DNA of 24,960 nt from the NCBI GenBank assembly GCA_965145485.1, contig CBCTCU010000041.1:1-24960 (forward strand), in the 5' to 3' direction. Positions 7,007-14,712 of this stretch are shown piece by piece; position 1 is the stretch's first letter, and each line of letters starts with the position of its first letter. Made by a program: the position numbers and the translations under genes. The notes beneath the pieces were generated by a model that had not been told where the DNA came from, did not search any database, and was given only the letters and a program-made list of their open reading frames with translations. Source of the DNA: CABQCM01 sp965145485 (lineage in GTDB: Bacteria; Bacillota; Clostridia; Oscillospirales; Acutalibacteraceae).

Positions 7007-7177
7007 CTATAGCTAGTCAACGGATTGGACTCGGTAAAAGCAAGCTCATTTTCTGAAACAATGTTTCCGCTCGTGGCTTTTTTTGCTTCCCTATGGCCGG
7101 TCGACGGATTGGACCTGGTAAAAGCAAGCGCCATTGCTGAAACGGTGCTTCTGCTCTCGGCTTGCTTCGCTCGATAT
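7007..7177. repeat. Imperfect tandem repeat, two units of 84 and 87 bp
   Basis: Unit 1 (7007-7090) and unit 2 (7091-7177) both begin CTAT and share ACGGATTGGAC, GGTAAAAGCAAG and CTGAAAC, with scattered substitutions elsewhere. On the minus strand the array is open in one frame and would encode related ~28-residue units, each with LAFT-SNP. A short ORF with a start in the MPRVQRG region could exist, but no ribosome binding site supports it. The array lies between the acyl-CoA synthetase terminator and the GNAT gene. Confidence 0.75.
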
Positions 7178-7224
7178 CCATAGCGGACGCCTCTTTGTAC
7201 GCGGGGCATTTTGCTCAGGCATGG

Positions 7225-7273
7225 AAAAACGCCCGCGCGCCCCGCCCGTGAGAAGCGAAACGCGCAGGCGTTT
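7225..7273 (-). terminator. Terminator after the acyl-CoA synthetase gene
   Basis: On the minus strand, AAACGCC-x-GCGCG type arms (7227-7239 with 7261-7273, one internal mismatch) close a 21-base loop and end in GGCGTTTTT. It lies about 115 bases past the stop codon. Confidence 0.6.
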
Positions 7274-7388
7274 GCATCGCGTAGCCCTAGCGATCCAACG
7301 AAACGTTGCCCGCATACAGGCGGCCCTTCCGGTACAGACACAGGATGGCCGCGCAGCGGCAAAGAGCATAGCATCCCAAACAACGCCT

Positions 7389-9035
7389 TTATTTTTGCTT
7401 GTCGTTTTGCCGGATCTCGGTGCGGCGGATCTTGCCGTTGATGGTTTTGGGCAGCTCGTCGACAAACTCCACCACACGGGGGTATTTGTAAGGAGCGGTC
7501 TCTTTTTTGACGTACTGCTGCAATTCCTTCTTGAGCTCCTCCGAGGGAGAATAGCCCTGGGCGAGCACCACCGTCGCCTTGACCACCTGGCCGCGCACCG
7601 GGTCGGGCACGCCGGTGATCGCACACTCGAGCACCGCGTCGTGCTTGACCAGCACGCTTTCGATTTCAAAAGGACCGATGCGGTAGCCGGATGATTTGAT
7701 GATATCGTCCGCGCGGCCGACGTACCAGTAATAGCCGTCCTCATCCCGCCAGGCGGTGTCGCCGGTGTGATAGAAGCCGTCGTGGATGGCGGCGGCCGTC
7801 TTTTCCTCGTCGCGGTAATAGCAGTTCATCAGCCCAACCGGGTAGGGATCGGTGCGGATGACCACCTCGCCGGTGACGCCGGGAGGGCAGGAATGGCCCT
7901 CGTCGTCGATGATGTCAATCTGGAACTGGGGAGAGGGCTTGCCCATCGAGCCGGGTTTGGGCTCCATCCCCACGAGGTTGCAAACCGTGAGGGTAGTCTC
8001 AGTCTGCCCGAATCCCTCCATCAGCTTAATGCCGGTACCCTCGTACCAGCGGTAAAACACATCGGGATTGAGCGCCTCGCCCGCGATGGTGGCGTATTTT
8101 AGAGAGGACAGGTCGTATTTCTCCACCCCTTCGTTGAGGAAAAAGCGGAACATGGTGGGCGGGCAGCACAGGGTGGTGATTTGATATTTGCCGATCAGAG
8201 AGAGGATCTCCGCCGGCACAAACTTGTCAAAATCGTAGGTGAAAACGCAGGACTCCATGATCCACTGGCCGTAGAATTTGCCCCAGACCGCTTTTCCCCA
8301 GCCGGTGTCGGCGATGGTGAAGTGCAGCCCTTCGGGGTCGACGTTATGCCAGTGCTTGGCGGTAAGGATGTGGCCAAGCGCATAGGAATGGTCGTGCAGC
8401 ACCATCTTGGGATACCCCGACGTGCCGGAGGAGAAATACATCAGCATGGGCTCATGAAGGTGGGTTTCCACCCGCTCAAGCTGATCGGAGGCCTGCTCCA
8501 TCTCCTCGTTGAAATCATGCCAGCCCTCCCGCTTGCCGCCGACGAGAATGCGGGTTTGGAGGGAGGGGCAAACGTCGAGTACAGCGTCGAACGCCGCTGC
8601 CGTCTCGCCCTGGGCGGTGCAGATGACCGCTTTAATAGAGGCGGAGTTGATGCGGTATTCCACATCGTGGGCGGTCAGCATATAAGTCGCCGGCACGAGC
8701 ACTGCGCCCAGCTTGTGCAGCGCGGTCGCGACAAACCAGAACTGATAGTGCCGCTTGAGCACGACCAGCACCATATCCCCCTTTTGGATGCCAAGGGAAC
8801 GCAGGTAGTTGGCCGTTTTATCCGAATACTTCTTCATGTCGGCAAAGGTGAAGATGCGCTCCTCCCCCTCGGGGTTGCACCAGACCATGGCCTTGCGGTC
8901 GGGGTCGTTGAGCGCGATATCGTCCACGATATCGTAGCCGAAATTAAAATTGTCCGGGCACTTGAGCCGGTAGGTGGACAGTATCCCCTTGTCGTCATAG
9001 GTTTCTTCCACATATCGCAAATTGATGTTTCTCAT
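7389..9035 (-). CDS. AMP-forming acyl-CoA synthetase
   Basis: A 548-residue ANL-superfamily adenylate-forming enzyme that activates a carboxylic acid with ATP and joins it to CoA. Signatures in order: P-loop YFSSGTSGYPKM (200-211), GFGQTET (341-347), YHTGDTAW (422-429), the hinge GRADDIIKSSGYRIGPFEIE (440-459) and the catalytic Lys in KTINGKIRR (Lys535). The overall pattern is closest to acetyl-CoA or medium-chain acyl-CoA synthetases, but the acid is not determined. The ATG at 9035 is chosen because AGAAGGG precedes it. The frame is open 44 codons further upstream, but that part is Arg/Pro/Ala-rich and unlike the family. It lies 151 bases downstream of an XRE-cupin regulator gene, a pairing that suggests joint transcription. 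Confidence 0.92.
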   Translation of the reverse strand: MRNINLRYVEETYDDKGILSTYRLKCPDNFNFGYDIVDDIALNDPDRKAMVWCNPEGEERIFTFADMKKYSDKTANYLRSLGIQKGDMVLVVLKRHYQFWFVATALHKLGAVLVPATYMLTAHDVEYRINSASIKAVICTAQGETAAAFDAVLDVCPSLQTRILVGGKREGWHDFNEEMEQASDQLERVETHLHEPMLMYFSSGTSGYPKMVLHDHSYALGHILTAKHWHNVDPEGLHFTIADTGWGKAVWGKFYGQWIMESCVFTYDFDKFVPAEILSLIGKYQITTLCCPPTMFRFFLNEGVEKYDLSSLKYATIAGEALNPDVFYRWYEGTGIKLMEGFGQTETTLTVCNLVGMEPKPGSMGKPSPQFQIDIIDDEGHSCPPGVTGEVVIRTDPYPVGLMNCYYRDEEKTAAAIHDGFYHTGDTAWRDEDGYYWYVGRADDIIKSSGYRIGPFEIESVLVKHDAVLECAITGVPDPVRGQVVKATVVLAQGYSPSEELKKELQQYVKKETAPYKYPRVVEFVDELPKTINGKIRRTEIRQNDKQK

Positions 9036-9186
9036 TGGTTGGTCATCCCTTCTTTTTTCAGCCGCAGGTGCCGGCTTTCTGCGCGATAACCCGCTCATTT
9101 GCCGGCAGGCCCGCCGTCGGAAAGCAGCGCTCTCCGATTCTGGCCTTGTTGGAATCGCCGGAGACAATCTCCGCCTGTCAAGGCCG

Positions 9187-9750
9187 TCAGCGCAGGATGA
9201 TAGCTAAAAACTCACAGGGCTCGCCGCCGACGGCAATCATCCCGTGGCCCTTGCCCGAGTCGTAAAAGACCGAATCGCCGGCCTCCAGCTCCTCGATGTG
9301 GCCCTCGTGGGCAAACCGCAGTTTCCCCTTCAGGATGAAGTCAAATTCCTGTCCCTTATGGGTCGACAGGGCGATGGGACGATCCTGCTCCTCGGCGCGG
9401 TAAGGGGCCTTGACGTAAAACGGCTCGGCCTGCTTATCGCGGAAATTGGAGGCGAGATGGAAATACTCGAACCCCTCGCGGCGGCGGATAGGAAGCCCTT
9501 TTCCGCCGCGGACCACGGTATAGCTTGTCAGGTGGGGATTCTCGCCGGTGAGCAGCTCGACCATATCCACCCCAAACTTCTGTGCGCAGCGGTAAAGAAA
9601 CGTAAAGGAAAAATCCTGTTCGCCGGATTCCAGGATCTCGTATTCTTCCACGCTGACGCCGGCGGCATTCGCCATCTCTTCCGGTGAAAACTCCATAATC
9701 TCGCGCAAAGCGCGAATTCGCTGTGCTATTTCAATCAGACGTGGCTCCAT
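9187..9750 (-). CDS. XRE-family regulator with C-terminal cupin domain
   Basis: A 187-residue DNA-binding protein. Residues about 8-70 are an HTH of the Cro/C1 type (IRALREIMEFSPEEMANAAGVSVEEYEILESG). Residues about 105-187 are a cupin_2 barrel (LSTHKGQEFDFILKGKLRF, LEAGDSVFYDSGKGHGM) that could bind a small effector. Proteins of this HTH-cupin architecture often regulate an adjacent metabolic gene, here the AMP-forming acyl-CoA synthetase. AGGAGG precedes the ATG by 8 bases. A good sigma-A promoter lies upstream. Confidence 0.9.
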   Translation of the reverse strand: MEPRLIEIAQRIRALREIMEFSPEEMANAAGVSVEEYEILESGEQDFSFTFLYRCAQKFGVDMVELLTGENPHLTSYTVVRGGKGLPIRRREGFEYFHLASNFRDKQAEPFYVKAPYRAEEQDRPIALSTHKGQEFDFILKGKLRFAHEGHIEELEAGDSVFYDSGKGHGMIAVGGEPCEFLAIILR

Positions 9751-9785
9751 GGATTTTTCCTCCTAATTGTGTATTTGTGCTAAAT

Positions 9786-9814
9786 ATTATGGCATAAATT
9801 CGTCATTGTGTCAA
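9786..9814 (-). promoter_or_regulatory. Promoter of the XRE-cupin / acyl-CoA synthetase operon
   Basis: On the minus strand TTGACA (9809-9814) and CATAAT (9786-9791) are spaced by 17 bases. The AT-rich stretch between the -10 box and the ribosome binding site could hold an autoregulatory operator, but no clear symmetry was found. Confidence 0.8.
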
Positions 9815-9856
9815 GGACAAATCCCGGCGAAAAACCGGCCTTTTTTTAGGCAAAGC

Positions 9857-9888
9857 GCCCCGCCCGGGACAGGCAACCCGGGCGGGGC
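9857..9888 (-). terminator. GC-rich hairpin after the lipoprotein gene
   Basis: A perfect 12-bp stem (9857-9868 with 9877-9888) with an 8-base loop lies just past the stop of the minus-strand lipoprotein gene. The following T-run is poor on the minus strand, so it may act as a terminator or as a 3'-end stabiliser. Confidence 0.6.
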
Positions 9889-9911
9889 GGCAGGAGGTAT
9901 TTTGTTGCGCG

Positions 9912-11153
9912 TCAGGATTCAGCCTGCTGCATGGCGCTGAGGATGTCGGTGAAATTCATAAAATACGCCTGATACTGCGGCGTAAAAGCTTTTTGAGGGT
10001 CTGGGTTGGTTGTGGCGCAAATCAGGGCGATCTGGTCGGTTTGGCCGCTATGGTCCATCTGAAGCCGGTAGATGGAGTTGTATTCACTGTCGATGTTAAA
10101 ATGGCATTCGGTCGTTTTCTCTGTTTCGAGGTCGGTGACAAACATGCGGGAATTCTCATACAGGTCGGTCTGAATGAGATAGCGGGGGTCCGACTCGGGG
10201 TAGAGGGTGCCCCAGCCGTATTCAGGGGAAGAAGCCTCGATAAATTCATCGCCCTTTCGGGTGTAATAAAAGGCGCCCCCCGTCCCATCCGAATAGAAAT
10301 AGTATTGATCGCCCCGGACCTGGAAATGGCTGACACGGTAGGTTTCACCATCCCTATCATCCACATAAGGGCTCAGCTTCTCCGGCAGGGGGATGGCGCC
10401 CACGAAGCTGCCGTCGAGGGAATATCGCTCCAATACATTCGACTGCTCCTGATTTTCATTCACGTTCACCAGTACGTAAATCTCATCCCCCACCCGGCGG
10501 GCGCGCTGTGGGATTTTTCCTTCATCCTGCTCGGGATCGTACTGCATGGTCAAAAAGGGCGTGTTGGATTTGGTCTCGGTGTTGTAAATATACAGGGTAA
10601 AGTTGCGTATATCGGTTCCCTTGCCGACATTATAAATAAATTCGGTATCGCTGATTTTGGCCAGATTGGACAGAGGGTTGTCGGCCTCCATGACCAGCAG
10701 CGGGTCGGTCATGGTGTTGCTTTGCATGTCAATTTCTACAAGTCTTATCCATGTCGGATTATTATTTTCATAATCATCAAAGGATAAATATGCCTTTCCA
10801 TTCTCCATATAAACGGCATTATCGTTTGATGCTACATTCCATAACATTTGGCCCAATTCTACATTTTCTTTGGTGGAAGTATCATATATATAGTATCTCA
10901 TGTCCAGCGTTTCGGAAGAAGCTTGTTCTATAGTAGGATCGGTATGGTCTATCATATATAGCAATTTTCCATTGGATAAGGCGTCTACCCGAATCAGACG
11001 CTCGCCCAGCGGCAGCCCATCGCCGGTTGGCACGGTGATTTGGGCGGTGGGGGGATCGACATACAGCTCGGTGGAATCTGGCTCCTCGCCGCAGCCGGCC
11101 ATGAGTACGAGCGCGGCTGCCAGCGCCAGGGGTAGGAACTTACGCAGAAACAT
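9912..11153 (-). CDS. Lipoprotein of unknown function
   Basis: Encodes 413 residues from the ATG at 11153; the frame also has an ATG at 11165, but AAAGG directly abuts that one. The N-terminus is a lipoprotein signal: MFLRKF, a hydrophobic Ala/Leu segment, then lipobox LMAGC. The mature protein would be anchored to the outer face of the membrane. The rest is rich in short beta-strand-like blocks (LYIYNTETKS, VLERYSLDGSF, MFVTDLETEK), which suggests a beta-propeller; no family is recognised. About 240 bases inside the gene (10735-10980, residues about 58-139) are near 35% GC with AT-rich codons, against 53-67% just outside. It is a single gene with its own promoter and a downstream hairpin. 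Confidence 0.8.
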   Translation of the reverse strand: MFLRKFLPLALAAALVLMAGCGEEPDSTELYVDPPTAQITVPTGDGLPLGERLIRVDALSNGKLLYMIDHTDPTIEQASSETLDMRYYIYDTSTKENVELGQMLWNVASNDNAVYMENGKAYLSFDDYENNNPTWIRLVEIDMQSNTMTDPLLVMEADNPLSNLAKISDTEFIYNVGKGTDIRNFTLYIYNTETKSNTPFLTMQYDPEQDEGKIPQRARRVGDEIYVLVNVNENQEQSNVLERYSLDGSFVGAIPLPEKLSPYVDDRDGETYRVSHFQVRGDQYYFYSDGTGGAFYYTRKGDEFIEASSPEYGWGTLYPESDPRYLIQTDLYENSRMFVTDLETEKTTECHFNIDSEYNSIYRLQMDHSGQTDQIALICATTNPDPQKAFTPQYQAYFMNFTDILSAMQQAES

Positions 11154-11213
11154 GGTGGTCACCATCCTTTGCCAAAACTTAAATGGTCACAAAATATAGT
11201 TTTAATTTTTATT

Positions 11214-11242
11214 ATTTTACAGTATGATGACAGAAACGTCAA
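11214..11242 (-). promoter_or_regulatory. Promoter of the lipoprotein gene
   Basis: On the minus strand TTGACG (11237-11242) and TAAAAT (11214-11219) are spaced by 17 bases, in an AT-rich intergenic stretch about 60 bases before the start codon. Confidence 0.65.
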
Positions 11243-11529
11243 GAAAGACATAGGAAATATTTATCATGAATTTTACAATTGCTAACATTACAAAAACGGA
11301 TAACCGCTGAGAGGGAAAAATGGTACAATAAATCAGTACTACAAAACCCGATTGTGCCAATCACTGGAAGGCAAAGCTGGATGGACGTCCCCTTGTTCTG
11401 TCGGTGGCGGCATGGGCATGTGGTATGCCATATGGAGCGGCAGTGGGTCGATCGCATCGCGCTATTCCGCGTGACGTGACCCGGGCAGTAGAAGCGAACC
11501 CCCAAGCGTAATTGAAAGGAGCGGACAAC

Positions 11530-12678
11530 ATGAAGACCATGCTACAAACTGACCGATTGGTATCCTTTCCCTTCGATGCCGAGAGCGACCTGTTTTTCAG
11601 CGCGGTGGCCAGCACGCTCACCTATGTGCTGGGGCTGACCGACCATACCCCCTTCTGGTGCGGGATGAATCGGACGTATTGCATCCACTGCGGACGCTGC
11701 GGCGGAAGCGTGGTACAAAAGCACCAGCGGCTGATGTATCACGCCCTGCTCGCTGCCACCGGCGTCGCTTACGCGTTCGACTATCCCGAGGATGACAGCG
11801 TGCTCATGCACACCCTGCCCGGGGTGGAAAAAGGGTGGCGCTGGCCGGATGAGTTTATCGACTTTATCATGCGCTTTGCCGGTCTGGAATGGAGGCGCTT
11901 GTCGCCCAAAGAGGGCAAGGCGCAGGCAGATTCGGCTGTCAAAGCTTCGATTGACGCAGGGTTTCCCGTGCTGGTGCGCCTGGGAGGCAGGAATGAATTC
12001 GGCCCCGACGCCGCCTGGCAGATCATCGCCGGCTACGACGGCGATACGGTCGTGGGGCTGGATTCCTGCGACCGGTCGCTGGCGGATTCGGGCTGCCGCT
12101 ATACCGACGATGGGCTGTTTATCATGGACGACTGGCATGAGCGGATGCTCGACGCGGTAGTGATCACCGGCCGGCGGCCGACCGACGTGACCATTGGTGA
12201 AATACTCGACCGGAGCATCGAGGTGTTAACCCATCCCGCGCGCGACAAGCTGGAGGCCGAAATTTTAAACCTGATCGACACGGCCGGCCCCGACAACGCC
12301 CAGCAGCGGGCCGATATGCTCGGGAAGATCGCCGGCGTCCCGATCGAGGCGAGGTGGCACACGGCCGAGGCATACGATTCGGTTGAAAGCCCGGTGTCCG
12401 TCCTGCTCAAGGGCAGCGGGCTTTGGCAGTCGGTGCGCAACCAGCTGTTTGACCTCTATATTCACGACGGCACGGGCGAAACCCACGGCGTGTGCTGGCA
12501 AATCTGGGGCGCTCTCGGCATCGGGCCACAAACCGGCCTGAAAACGCCGGCCGATGCGGGTCAACGGCTTTGTGACGATAAGAATAAGGCAATCTTAAAA
12601 GAGCTTTTTCAAAGGGTCTTCGAAAACGACCGAAAGGTACTCGACCTCTTCCGCGGAATTCGGCAACAGGTGGAATGA
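11530..12678 (+). CDS. Unassigned protein with a C39/BtrH-like pattern
   Basis: 382 residues from the ATG at 11530, which has AAAGGAG 8 bases upstream; the frame opens 18 bases earlier without a better site. There is no signal peptide or membrane segment. The N-terminal half has a cysteine cluster CIHCGRC (around residues 51-57). Later GFPVLVRLGG is followed by AAWQIIAGYDGDTVVGLDS. That layout resembles papain-like C39-type or BtrH-type domains, but the His usually found before the GYD block is replaced (WQ). The protein may therefore be non-proteolytic. The second half is helical and unassigned. This family link is tentative. The ~280 bases upstream (11243-11529) contain no gene I can support; a TACAAT sits near 11325 without a good -35. 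Confidence 0.75.
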   Translation: MKTMLQTDRLVSFPFDAESDLFFSAVASTLTYVLGLTDHTPFWCGMNRTYCIHCGRCGGSVVQKHQRLMYHALLAATGVAYAFDYPEDDSVLMHTLPGVEKGWRWPDEFIDFIMRFAGLEWRRLSPKEGKAQADSAVKASIDAGFPVLVRLGGRNEFGPDAAWQIIAGYDGDTVVGLDSCDRSLADSGCRYTDDGLFIMDDWHERMLDAVVITGRRPTDVTIGEILDRSIEVLTHPARDKLEAEILNLIDTAGPDNAQQRADMLGKIAGVPIEARWHTAEAYDSVESPVSVLLKGSGLWQSVRNQLFDLYIHDGTGETHGVCWQIWGALGIGPQTGLKTPADAGQRLCDDKNKAILKELFQRVFENDRKVLDLFRGIRQQVE

Positions 12679-12765
12679 GTTCGTGGCATGGTGTCTGACT
12701 GTGCCATGGATAATCGTGATGAAAGAGATTTTTATCCCGACTGGCATAAAAGAATATAAAAAATT

Positions 12766-12796
12766 AAACCGCGTCCTTGCAATTGGGGCGCGGTTT
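12766..12796 (+). promoter_or_regulatory. Inverted repeat at the rhaB promoter (operator or terminator)
   Basis: AAACCGCG (12766-12773) and CGCGGTTT (12789-12796) form an 8-bp inverted repeat with a 15-base spacer. It overlaps the -35 region and spacer of the predicted rhaB promoter, as an operator would. It also follows the previous gene by about 90 bases and ends in TTTGGTT, so a weak terminator is an alternative. Confidence 0.5.
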
Positions 12797-12805
12797 GGTT
12801 ATGAT
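12777..12805 (+). promoter_or_regulatory. Predicted rhaB promoter
   Basis: TTGCAA (12777-12782) and TATGAT (12800-12805) are spaced by 17 bases, 34 bases before the rhaB start. The match is moderate, as for a regulated promoter. Confidence 0.5.
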
Positions 12806-12839
12806 GAGGGCAAGCAATCACCCGATTGGAGGGGATGGG

Positions 12840-14246
12840 ATGAAAAACGGTACTTATCTCGCCGTCGATATCGGCGCGTCGAGCGGGAGGCATGTTGTGG
12901 GCTGGGTGGAGGATGGCCGGATTCAAACACAGGAGATTCACCGGTTCCCAAACCGGCTGGTGCGCAGAAATGGGCGGCTTTGCTGGGATTTGGACGGCCT
13001 GTATGACCAGGTCGTGGAGGGACTTCGCAAATGTGCTGCGATCGGACGTATCCCCGACAGTATGGGGGTGGATACCTGGGCGGTTGACTTCTGCCTGCTC
13101 GGCGCGGACGGGGAGATGCTGGGCGAGGCCGTATCTTACCGCGACGGGAGGACGGCTGGAATCCAGCCGGAAGTATTTGAACATATCCCCGCGCGGGAGC
13201 TGTATGCCCGCACCGGAATCCAGCAGATGGAGATTAACACTATTTGCCAGCTTGCCGCTGTGCAAAAGCAGGACAAAGGGCTGCTCGAGCGGGCCTCCCA
13301 TCTGCTGATGATCCCCGATTATCTGCATTACCGGCTGACCGGGGCGATCAAGCGGGAGTACACCAACGCCTCTACCACCCAGCTTGTGGGCGCGTACAGC
13401 CGGGACTGGGACTGGGATATTATTGACGCCATGGGTCTTTCTCGCCGTCTGTTCGGCCCCCTCAGCCCGCCGGGCGAGCGGGTGGGGACGCTGCGGCCGC
13501 AACTGAGCCGGGAGCTGGGATTTGACTGCGAGGTTGTGCTCCCCGCCACCCACGACACCGCGTCGGCCGTGGCCGCCACCCCCATTGCCGACCGGGAAAA
13601 TGCCGTCTTTATCAGCTCGGGCACCTGGTCGCTGGTGGGCATGGAGCGCACCGCGCCCGACTGCAGCGAGGCCAGCCGCGAGCGCAATTTTACCAACGAG
13701 GGCGGCGTGGACGGCACCTGGCGGTATCTGAAAAATATTATGGGGCTTTGGATGCTCCAGTCGGTACGGCACGAGCTGGGGGACGTCCACAGCTTTGAAC
13801 AGCTCAGCGCCCTGGCCCAGCAGGCCGACATTGACGCGGTCATCGACGCGCAGGATTCCCGCCTGCTTGCGCCGGAGAGCATGACCGCCGTCCTGCGCGA
13901 GATGTGCGCCGAGACGGGGCAGCAGGCTCCTGTTTCTCCGGGCGAATTGGCGCGGGTCATTGCCCAGAGCCTGGCGCAGGGATACCGCGCGGCGGTGCTC
14001 CAGCTGGAGGAAATGGCCGGCCATCGCGTCGACTGCCTGCACATTGTGGGCGGGGGCAGCCGGGATGATTTTCTCAACTCCCTGACCGCGCAGGCCACGG
14101 GAAGGCGGGTGTACGCCGGCCCGGCCGAGGCGACCGCATTGGGCAATCTGCTGGTTCAAATGCTCCATTTTGGGCAATTCCCGGATTGGGCAAGCGCCCG
14201 CGCCGCGATCGGGCGGTCGGGTGAAATCCGCCTGGTCGGCCGGTGA
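12840..14246 (+). CDS. rhaB: Rhamnulokinase (RhaB)
   Basis: Phosphorylates L-rhamnulose to L-rhamnulose 1-phosphate with ATP, the second step of L-rhamnose catabolism, in the cytoplasm. It has 468 residues and is an FGGY-family kinase. The N-terminal phosphate-binding motif is VDIGASSGRH (9-18). MGVDTWAVDFCLL (75-87) is characteristic of rhamnulokinase. LPATHDTASAVAA holds the probable catalytic Asp239. ISSGTWSLVGME (259-270) and the C-terminal GGGSRDDFLN complete the ATPase fold. The ATG at 12840 is preceded by GGAGGGGATGGG; the frame opens 63 bases earlier without a better site. It is the first gene of the rhamnose set. The next gene, rhaA, begins 466 bases later, an unusually long gap for this operon. 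Confidence 0.93.
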   Translation: MKNGTYLAVDIGASSGRHVVGWVEDGRIQTQEIHRFPNRLVRRNGRLCWDLDGLYDQVVEGLRKCAAIGRIPDSMGVDTWAVDFCLLGADGEMLGEAVSYRDGRTAGIQPEVFEHIPARELYARTGIQQMEINTICQLAAVQKQDKGLLERASHLLMIPDYLHYRLTGAIKREYTNASTTQLVGAYSRDWDWDIIDAMGLSRRLFGPLSPPGERVGTLRPQLSRELGFDCEVVLPATHDTASAVAATPIADRENAVFISSGTWSLVGMERTAPDCSEASRERNFTNEGGVDGTWRYLKNIMGLWMLQSVRHELGDVHSFEQLSALAQQADIDAVIDAQDSRLLAPESMTAVLREMCAETGQQAPVSPGELARVIAQSLAQGYRAAVLQLEEMAGHRVDCLHIVGGGSRDDFLNSLTAQATGRRVYAGPAEATALGNLLVQMLHFGQFPDWASARAAIGRSGEIRLVGR

Positions 14247-14712
14247 AAAGCGGCTTGTTAGAGCATTGCCCCGGCGCTGCGAAAGCATCCGTCCGCAACG
14301 GCGGGGGCGGCGCGTGTGGGCGGGGTGGCCGCAAGATGGAAAATTGCGCGTTGGACTGCGGAAAGTATATGCTGCCGATGAGAACAAGCGTTGGTTGGAT
14401 ATTTAGATTAGATGATTAAGACGGCGCCTGTTTTGAATCGTCGTGCGGTAAACAAGCCGTGGCTCTGGCCCGTAGCTAGCGGCTGACCGGAGCGCCCCCT
14501 GCCCAAGCTTTGCGATAAGCCGTCGGGTATGGAAGCCGGCACATCGGGCCTCGGCCTGCCTGTTGCGTCCTGCCGGGGATGACGGAAGTATCCGGCGGGA
14601 TTGTTGCGCGGCTGATGGCAACGCGCGGCCGCGTGGCCGCACCGTGCTTAACCGGCGGCATTGGTTCAATAAAAATACTCTGACAGATTACGATAGAGAA
14701 AGGATGATCGAT
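14247..14712 (+). other. Long gap between rhaB and rhaA
   Basis: About 460 bases with no gene I can support. It contains several small inverted repeats (AGCCG/CGGCT around 14457-14487; a CGCGGCCGCG-rich stretch near 14623-14640), but no consensus promoter or terminator with a T-run. The rhaA frame is open back to 14563, but that part is Arg/Cys-rich and unlike the isomerase. The gap may hold an unrecognised regulatory RNA or repeat. Confidence 0.4.

Noticed and set aside
6910..7626. 238-codon minus-strand frame covering the tandem repeat
   Set aside because: Its first half overlaps the acyl-CoA synthetase in another frame. A shorter version over the repeat lacks a ribosome binding site, so only the repeat is reported.
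11279..11479. 66-codon plus-strand frame upstream of the C39-like gene
   Set aside because: No ribosome binding site and no protein-like composition.
12732..14387. 551-codon minus-strand frame opposite rhaB
   Set aside because: Antisense shadow of a well-recognised kinase gene.
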